Positions 5,711 to 7,016 of a stretch of DNA of 7,016 nucleotides are shown here, one piece after another. The notes under the pieces were generated by a model. It was not told the DNA's origin and ran no database searches. It saw only the letters and a list, made by a program, of their open reading frames with translations. This DNA is from Desulfoplanes sp. GTDB taxonomy: Bacteria; Desulfobacterota; Desulfovibrionia; Desulfovibrionales; Desulfomicrobiaceae. The first letter of the stretch is position 1; the number at the start of each line of letters is the position of its first letter. The stretch covers positions 1 through 7,016 of the forward strand of contig JAQVZR010000092.1 in assembly GCA_028708105.1 (NCBI GenBank), in the 5' to 3' direction. A program made the position numbers and the translations under genes.

Positions 5711-7016
5711 CTATTTTTGATAAATGTTTTCAAAAGAACGTAATTCCTTGTTTCCGCGAGTAACGGCATCGTCCATGGCCTGTTTGGGGGTCTTGGTATC
5801 ATTCCAGACCTTTTCAAGCTCTTCATTGATGATGTTTCTGATCTGTACAAAATAGCCCAGACGAAGACCGCGAGAATTCTTGGTGGGCACTGCACGGTTG
5901 AGCTGTTTGATACCCACTTCCTGATAGGGCTGTTCCTTGTAGTAGCCTTCTTTCTGCAGAGCCTCGTAGGAGTTCAGTGTAATGGGGAAATATCCGGTCT
6001 GCTTATGCCAGAAGATCTGCTGTTCAGGCTCAGCTAAAAAAGCGAGGAAAGCAGCCACACCCTTGTACTCTTTTTTGGAGTGTCCTGCCAGAACCCAGTT
6101 GGAAGCACCACCGATGATGGAGTTCTGGGGATGGGCCATCCAGGACTCAACAGGCAGAGGAGCAACGTCCCACGTAAAATTCTTGACGGCTTTTTGCAGT
6201 TTGGCAATGCCACTGATGGAATCAATATATACGGCAGCGTTCTGGGCAATAAACTCAGCCTTGGGGCCCTGATATTTCTGACCGCCATACAAAAATCTCT
6301 TGTCCTTCATCCAATCTTTAAGCATGGCGATATGCGCGATGACCTGCGGGCTGTTGAATTCCAGCACACAGTCCAATCCTTCGTATCCGTCTGCCCTGGA
6401 GGCAAAAGGAAGATCCTGGATGGCACAATAGTTCTCGATCTGTGTCCAGGACTGCCATGCACTCACCAGACCAGCAGGAGCAACACCGGCTTTAATCATT
6501 TTCTGGAGAATACTTCCCAGTTCGTCCCAGGTCATGGGCTTGGACTTGGAAGGCATGGGAATGCCGGCTTTTTTGAACATGTCCGCATTGTAATACATAA
6601 CCGGTGTGGACGAATTGAAAGGCATGGACATGAGCTGGCCTTTATCATTCACATAATATGAAAGAACCGCCTGAAGATAATCGTTCCAATCGATGTTGTA
6701 TCCTGCGTCGGCCATGAGCTTATACACTGGGTAAATGGCCCCTGAAAGCATCATCGTCTGGGTACCGACCTCAAAACTCTGCAACAGATGCGGCTGCTTG
6801 TGGGCACGGATAGCCGCGATACCGGCGTTGAGCACTTCATCATAGTTACCTTTGTTGGTTCCGACGACCACATATTCATCCTGTGATGCATTGAATTTGT
6901 CAATCATCGCTTTGACAACTTCACCACGGGCACTACGCATGGCATGCCACCATTGGATTTCAATCTTTTTGGCCATGACATTGCTTCCAACGAGAAGCAT
7001 CAACCCTGTGAGCAGG
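5711..7016 (-). CDS. ugpB: Periplasmic sn-glycerol-3-phosphate-type binding protein UgpB, 5' end cut by window
   Basis: 434 residues are visible, and the frame stays open to the window edge (codons 7015-7004 read LLTG before the TTG at 7003). The true start therefore lies just outside. The first visible residues, LLTGLMLLVGSNVMA, are the hydrophobic core and end of a Sec signal peptide, with likely cleavage after VMA before KKIEIQWWH; there is no lipobox cysteine. Counting from 7015, the ligand-pocket positions known from E. coli UgpB appear kept: Y58 in KGNY, E82 in FEVGT, S135-S136 in FNSSTP, W187 and W190 in WQSWTQIEN, G302-G303 in IIGGAS, Y342 in TGYFPI and R385 in RGLRLG. The protein would capture glycerol-3-phosphate or glycerophosphodiesters in the periplasm and deliver them to UgpA/UgpE. 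The promoter, possibly phosphate-regulated, is outside the window. Confidence 0.92.
   Translation of the reverse strand, partial: LLTGLMLLVGSNVMAKKIEIQWWHAMRSARGEVVKAMIDKFNASQDEYVVVGTNKGNYDEVLNAGIAAIRAHKQPHLLQSFEVGTQTMMLSGAIYPVYKLMADAGYNIDWNDYLQAVLSYYVNDKGQLMSMPFNSSTPVMYYNADMFKKAGIPMPSKSKPMTWDELGSILQKMIKAGVAPAGLVSAWQSWTQIENYCAIQDLPFASRADGYEGLDCVLEFNSPQVIAHIAMLKDWMKDKRFLYGGQKYQGPKAEFIAQNAAVYIDSISGIAKLQKAVKNFTWDVAPLPVESWMAHPQNSIIGGASNWVLAGHSKKEYKGVAAFLAFLAEPEQQIFWHKQTGYFPITLNSYEALQKEGYYKEQPYQEVGIKQLNRAVPTKNSRGLRLGYFVQIRNIINEELEKVWNDTKTPKQAMDDAVTRGNKELRSFENIYQK

Overview
The window suggests a Gram-negative bacterium of moderate GC content (roughly half, by eye). The evidence is a periplasmic solute-binding protein with a signal peptide that is not a lipoprotein signal, feeding a Ugp-type ABC importer. 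A Desulfovibrionales-like or other deltaproteobacterial host would fit, but that is an impression from protein style and not a demonstrated assignment.

Left half (1-3334, plus strand): the end of a restriction-modification-like operon. It holds the C-terminal 114 residues of a large site-specific DNA methyltransferase (Mod-like), a small KilA-N-domain ORF, and an intact 894-residue type III Res-like protein (SF2 helicase plus C-terminal PD-(D/E)XK nuclease). The three genes are translationally coupled by ATGA and TGATG overlaps, and each internal start has a strong Shine-Dalgarno sequence. The KilA-N ORF looks like an in-frame internal deletion: the N-terminal part of the KilA-N domain is joined directly to what resembles the extreme C-terminus of full-length KilA-N proteins. 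A perfect 32-bp palindrome lies within this ORF, about 15 bp upstream of the apparent junction.

Middle (3335-3806): a degraded stretch between convergent operons. It contains a short ORF that looks like a broken Cdd1 ('pathogenicity locus', helix-hairpin-helix) gene with a premature stop and a shifted remnant. It also contains a strong GC-rich hairpin that reads as the terminator of the minus-strand operon.

Right half (3807-7016, minus strand): ugpB (5' end and start codon outside the window), then ugpA, then ugpE, encoding the binding protein and both permeases of an sn-glycerol-3-phosphate-type ABC importer. A hairpin with a T-tract sits between ugpB and ugpA and probably lowers permease expression relative to the binding protein. 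No ATPase gene (ugpC) follows ugpE before the terminator, so it must be upstream of ugpB or elsewhere in the genome.

The most interesting points are the Mod / KilA-N / Res operon with its internally deleted but frame-preserved middle gene, and the perfect palindrome inside that gene.
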